NCBI GenBank assembly: GCA_032622095.1
Contig: CP136069.1
Span: forward strand, 30,074,342 to 30,138,341
Origin: Siphonodentalium dalli
Lineage: Eukaryota > Mollusca > Scaphopoda > Gadilida > Siphonodentaliidae
Reading direction: 5' to 3'
Length of the DNA: 64,000 nucleotides
In this document: positions 59,892 through 64,000 of the stretch, piece by piece
Layout of the letters: every line of letters begins with the position of its first letter
How positions within the stretch are numbered: position 1 is the first letter of the stretch
Position numbers and translations under genes: made by a program
The notes under the pieces: generated by a model
The model's database searches: none
What the model saw: the letters and a program-made list of their open reading frames with translations, nothing else
Told to the model about the DNA's origin: nothing

Positions 59892-60329
59892 CCGTTTACC
59901 CAACAGAATGGCCCTGTGCCAATGCATCCTCTTATATATGCGAGTCGACCATAGGTCGCCTCGCATATATAAGAGAATGCATTGGCTTAACACATATTAA
60001 AAATGATAAAATTGTCAAAGAATGTAGAAAAATATTATAAAAATTGTTAAAAAATGTAAGAAAAAATTATAAAATTGTTAAAGAATGTAAGAAAAAATGG
60101 TAAAAAGTGTTAAAATAAGATTTTTTTTAGGCCAATGCATTCTCTTATATATGCGAGGCGCATATATAAGAGAATGCATTGGCACAGGGCATAACTGTAA
60201 CCATCACAATGTGGTCAATGAACCGGATCCAATGATATCCATATTTGTATAGTGTTAAGACAGACCGAAGATATTTTAGGCTGTTGAAGCTTTATTTGGG
60301 CGTTTTTGGCCGCTTTGTTGGGTAAAGGG
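59892..60329. mobile_element. MITE of the CCCTTTACCCAACA family, reverse orientation, sharing a TTAA
   Basis: Termini CCGTTTACCCAACAGAATGG and TTTGTTGGGTAAAGGG; right TTAA 60330..60333. Cassettes at about 59915..59985 and 60128..60186 (the latter lacks its tip). It ends about 85 bp below the ODF2 exon donor at 60416. Confidence 0.87.
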
Positions 60330-60416
60330 TTAATATACAGGACTGAGCCATACATGCACATTTGACATTGTGTTTTGAGCTAGTTTAGTCACATACAAGG
60401 TGAAAAGGAGACATAC

Positions 60417-60530
60417 TTTTGAAACATGCTTTTCTTTGGAATCATCATGATGGCGTCGTATATCTGTCAAAGCGTTCTCTAGCTGCCGAGTTAAGGTGGC
60501 ATTCTCTCGCGTTCTCTCCTCCATCCGTAA
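60417..60530 (-). CDS. ODF2: outer dense fibre protein 2 / cenexin, internal exon
   Basis: Minus-strand acceptor TGATTTTCAG at 60531, donor GTATGTC from 60416. 114 bp, 38 codons, phase 0: LRMEERTRENATLTRQLENA then LTDIRRHHDDSKEKHVSK. The L-R-EE-TRE--TL-RQLE-A--D-RR core is the ODF2 coiled coil immediately upstream of the C-terminal block. No breaks. Confidence 0.95.
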
Positions 60531-60630
60531 CTGAAAATCACAAAATGTGTTTGAGAGAAGCTCATGCATGATGAACCGGTTCAGGGACCAGCCTAGAGAA
60601 TTCAAATTGGAAGAAGTGACTTCTCCCGAA

Positions 60631-61225
60631 TACCTTACTCGTATTTAAATTCGCGCAGTACTATTTTTCGCTCAGTTTTGAATTCGCGCACTTTAAATTC
60701 GCGCACCTAGCTGCGCGAATTAAAAACTGAGAAAAATATTTTCCTAATATTTCTGTGATATTATCGTATATCTTTGAGCTGATGACAGTTTTGGTTCTTA
60801 TAGTCATTGCTGGAGATAGTATATGTATATTAAACATGCACCATCGCGGTGGATTTACATCATGCAGACAATAAACTAGTAGCTACATACATCATAATTT
60901 TGTTGCGACCTGGACTATTAGGCCTAGTATTTCTTATACAAGAATTTCAACAATGTCTATGTTACCATGATTTGTCGCTTGAATTGCGAGCAATGGACTT
61001 GATAGCGGTTAGCAGAATGTAAGTATGTGCATACATGTATAGGCGTAATTGTCTATTCAACCGTTCATAATATATATAAACTCAGCAACATAGCACTCTT
61101 GTATTTCCTATGGACTGTGGTTTAGATTATAATTGGCATCATACTATTTTTCGCTCAGTTTTAAATTCGCGCACTGATGGATGCGCGAAAAATAGTACTG
61201 TGCGAATTTAAATACCAGTAAGGTA
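60631..61225. mobile_element. TIR element rich in TTCGCGCA motifs in an ODF2 intron
   Basis: Ends TACCTTACTCGTATTTAAAT and the inverse of ATTTAAATACCAGTAAGGTA. AAATTCGCGCA motifs and GTACTATTTTTCGC occur near both ends in both orientations. No coding or clear target duplication. Confidence 0.7.
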
Positions 61226-62422
61226 GATTATTGGGGGGAAAAAATTGAGTTATCTGAAGTTCACTTTATTCTCTAACATCACCTTTCTGTGTGATCCAAT
61301 TGGTATTATGCAGTAGGTATTTGTAATACCATTATAATGAGCACACCATTATAATCAATAAATATACACTTTATATATGCTGTTTTGAGATATGCATACT
61401 GAGAGAAGTCACTTCTCCCTAGGGCAAAAATAGGGAAGTGCGGTACATTTTAAGGAGAAGATGTCTCTGATGTCACCCTCTAGGATGGTTCCTGAAGAGG
61501 TTCATATGAATAACAAAATCATACTAAATACTGTGTCTCTCATGAAACGGCTCTAATTCTGAATAAAAATAAAACAAACAGGGTTGTATCCAGAAAATTT
61601 TTGGGGGGGCCCCAGGTTTTGAATTAAGAATTTGCCAAAATTAAACTAAGTGTTCAATTGTTGTCATGCCCCTTTGAAATAAATTAAGGTCCACTGGACA
61701 CTAATTAACACCTTTCTATACTGAATGGATTCTCCCAATCAGTTATATATGTATACACTGAAATGGTCTATTGTTCATTTGTAGGGATGTTCAGATTATA
61801 AAAGCAGACAGCAAATAGATGAAAAGATAATAAAAGTGCAGAAGGATTTATATTCATTGGAGGAAAATGTTCAGATAATAGTTCAACAAACAACCATTAT
61901 CTAAACATTTCCTAAAGGAACTACTTGTCAATGAGTATTTAGTACAGAAATGGTTAACGACTAATTCAGTAGAATTACAATAACCACATAACTGTTTCCG
62001 GTGATAAAATATATGGGTACGTTCTATGGGGTTACTCAAAGCAGAGGCTGAACAACTTCTTGTTAATAGTGTCTATAGTAAACACATTTCCGTTGCACTT
62101 AAAAACATGACTCTAGGCTGCAATGTGACATATTTGATGCGCACTGTCAACAGAAACATGCTCTGTTCAAATTCATGGATAATGCTGGTGAATAATAAAC
62201 TAAAATTTGCTGCTCTCAATGAATCAGAATGTGTATTTTAGCGACCAATTTTCAACTTACAATAAACATATCTAGGTTTCTCTCCCCTAGTAACAGTTTA
62301 TTACATATGTAATGTTATATTGACATAACAGTGATGTTGGCCTGGTGTCATGGAATTTTCAGTGTATTCGATTTCATTTTCATCAATAGCTTGAAAGGGC
62401 GGATACATACGTGTATTCTTAA
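61226..62422. other. ODF2 intron sequence with a dispersed-repeat fragment
   Basis: About 61700..61945 carries AATGTTCAGATAATAGTTCA, the repeat also at 11195, 20120 and 38115. The open frame at 62026..62241 has no recognisable motif. No exon seen. Confidence 0.4.
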
Positions 62423-62748
62423 CCCTTCATGATCGGCGCTTTCTGACATTTTGCAAGCATTCTCATATATATGCGAGTCTCCCATATGGATCCTCACATA
62501 TATAACAGAATACATTGGCCTAACAATGTTTACCTTGACCTTGTAACCCAGTGCATTCCCTTATATATGCGAGTCTCCCATATGGATCCTCGCATATATA
62601 ACAGAATACATTGGCCTAACAATGTTTACCTTGACCTTGTAAGTCAGTGCATTCTCTTATATATGTGAGACTCCCAGACTCGCATATATAAGAGAATGCA
62701 CTGGCACAGGATCTTTAATGCTGCACCAGCACAGCTCCCATCATGAAC
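62423..62748. mobile_element. TTAA element (CCCTTCATGATCGG end) with three hairpin cassettes
   Basis: TTAA at 62419..62422. Hairpins with tip GTCTCCCATATGGATCCTC at about 62450..62519 and 62549..62617, and GACTCCCAGACTC at 62643..62706; two consecutive units are near-identical (unit about 98 bp). The right end reads GCTCCCATCATGAA but lacks AGGG-TTAA, so it is eroded. Confidence 0.7.
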
Positions 62749-62756
62749 CTCATTGG

Positions 62757-63480
62757 TGATCAAATAGAAATAGAGAATAATCTTGCTCAAAGTAGTTATT
62801 TGTTACTAATATTAATATTAATAAACACTTGTCATTCTTATGTATTAAAGTGATGTGAAACACTCAGGTATAGGGTGATCAAATAGAAATGGAGAATAAT
62901 CTTGCTCAAAGTAGTTACTTTTACAAATATTATATCTAAATTGACAACACACATCGTCATATTATATTATATATTAATTAAATGCAGTGACTGCCGATGG
63001 CGAAATCGTTTTCGTTAGTTTATCGCCGATAGATGCGTCCCGATTCGAGTATTAAATATTTACAAATTTGCGTAGTTCAGACGATGTTTTCTATGGAGTG
63101 GTATGGTCGATTTGATTGAGATTTTCGGTTATGTTAGTACAAATGTGACATTCCTCCAGTTGGCATAGCACCTGAATACTAACTTATCAGTTTGACGCAC
63201 CCGAACAAGTACATAATATATCTTTAATTAAAAGCAATGACTCTCGATGGTGAAAAGATTTGTGTTAGATTATCCCTGATAGTTGCGTCCCGAATCGAGA
63301 TGTAAATATTTACAATTGGGCATAATTGATATGATGTTTTCTATGGAGTGGTATGGTCGATTTCTTTGAAATTTTCGGCGATGTTAGTAGAATGGTACAT
63401 TCCCCATGTTGGCATAGCGCCTGAGTACTAACTTATCAATTTCTCACACCTGAACAAGTCAATAATATGTCTTTAATAAG
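62757..63480. repeat. direct repeats upstream of the ODF2 exon (120-bp and about 250-bp pairs)
   Basis: GATCAAATAGAAATRGAGAA starts both 62757 and 62877. A longer unit with ATGTTTTCTATGGAGTGGTA, GTTGGCATAGC and ACTAACTTATCA occurs at about 62980..63230 and 63230..63480. Confidence 0.75.
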
Positions 63481-63501
63481 AGAATTTAAATGAATATTCA
63501 C

Positions 63502-63583
63502 CGAGTTTTGAAGCAGAGATTCTTCTTTCTTTGATACAGCTGCCATCAGATCTCTGTTCTCATCCTCTGTATCTCTTAACCTC
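63502..63583 (-). CDS. ODF2: outer dense fibre protein 2 / cenexin, internal exon (most upstream in window)
   Basis: Minus-strand acceptor TTTTATCAG at 63584, donor GTGAATA from 63501. 82 bp: one base completing the previous codon, then 27 codons, RLRDTEDENRDLMAAVSKKE then ESLLQNS, ending in phase 0 and joining LRMEERTREN. The pattern K-E-ES/AI-Q--L matches the ODF2 coiled coil just upstream. The 5' part of the gene lies beyond the window. A tandem array begins about 20 bp upstream of the acceptor. Confidence 0.92.
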
Positions 63584-63602
63584 CTGATAAAAGAATGTAA
63601 GT

Positions 63603-64000
63603 CACTGTCATGTACTCTTAGTATGTAAATCATGTATAAATCCTTGGTGTGAGAGGAAATAATGTACTCTTAGTATGTAAATCATGTATAAATCCTTGGT
63701 GTGAGAGGAAATAATGTACTCTTAGTATGTAAATCATGTATAAATCCTTGGTGTGAGAGAAAATAATGTACTCTTAGTATGTAAATCATGTATAAATCAT
63801 CGGTGTGAGAGAAAATAATGTACTCTTAGTATGTAAATCATGTATAAATCCTTGGTGTGAGCAGGTGTGAGAGGAAATAATGTACTGTTAGTATGTAAAT
63901 CATGTATAATTCCTTGGTGTGAGAGGAAATAATGTACTCTTAGTATGTAAATCATGTATAAATCCTTGGTGTGAGAGAAAATAATGTACTCTTAGTATGT
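63603..64000. repeat. 52-bp minisatellite running off the window edge
   Basis: TGTACTCTTAGTATGTAAAT recurs every 52 bp (63611, 63663, 63715 and on; seven or more copies, one with a GTGTGAGCAG insertion of about 9-10 bp). The unit's first copy abuts the ODF2 exon acceptor region. Confidence 0.93.

Noticed and set aside
62026-62241. 71-residue frame in the ODF2 intron
   Set aside because: It does not fit the ODF2 reading frame or any conserved block; exons on either side join without it.
50944-62707. Regularly recurring palindromes resembling a CRISPR array
   Set aside because: Spacers are not uniform, copies lie in both orientations within transposons, and the genome is eukaryotic.

Overview
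This is a window of eukaryotic nuclear DNA. It is AT-rich, has spliced genes and is dense in transposons. The exons have GT-AG introns and there are no prokaryotic-style gene clusters. Outer dense fibre protein 2 (cenexin), a BTB-BACK-type protein, a CR1/Jockey-group LINE remnant and many MITE-like elements together point to a metazoan, most likely a marine invertebrate. The phylum cannot be settled from this sequence alone.

Two host genes can be supported. (1) A BTB/POZ-BACK(-PHR) gene of the BTBD6-like type lies on the + strand. Exon 1 is 16947..17224 and exon 2 starts at 40704; a 23.5-kb phase-2 intron built largely of transposons separates them. Exon 2 is intact through most of BACK, then the reading frame breaks about four times before a plausible end at 41743, so this is probably a recent pseudogene or a locally poor consensus. 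(2) The last four coding exons of ODF2 lie on the - strand: 63583..63502, 60530..60417, 56910..56818 and 54862..54677. All are in frame with consistent splice phases and end in a stop codon. The gene continues beyond the right edge of the window.

The rest is mobile and repetitive DNA, much of it nested. 1-16.9 kb: minisatellite, inverted repeats, TTAA-flanked MITEs, a CR1/Jockey-group LINE fragment (8.7-9.9 kb), a second LINE zinc-knuckle fragment and a 161-bp-unit array. 17.2-40.7 kb (the BTB intron): a TTAA element split by a Foldback-like element, a long palindrome, Helentron-like arrays, a 2.2-kb TIR element with a 5-bp TSD, a hAT-like element carrying many younger insertions, and two large Helentron-like elements with tandem units of about 164 bp. 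42.5-47.1 kb: a second, complete hAT-like element (8-bp TSD) carrying a Foldback-like insertion. 47.3-64 kb: a run of near-perfect palindromes and at least seven TTAA-flanked MITEs. These MITEs share a hairpin cassette present about 23 times in the window, mostly inside ODF2 introns and its 3' flank.

The most notable structural themes are: a hairpin cassette shared by TTAA elements with different termini; Foldback-like elements whose arms are tandem 16-bp units around TCCGAAG; and several unrelated Helentron-like families whose internal repeat units all fall at about 150-171 bp. Several insertions can be dated relative to each other, because an uninterrupted copy of the target also lies in the window.
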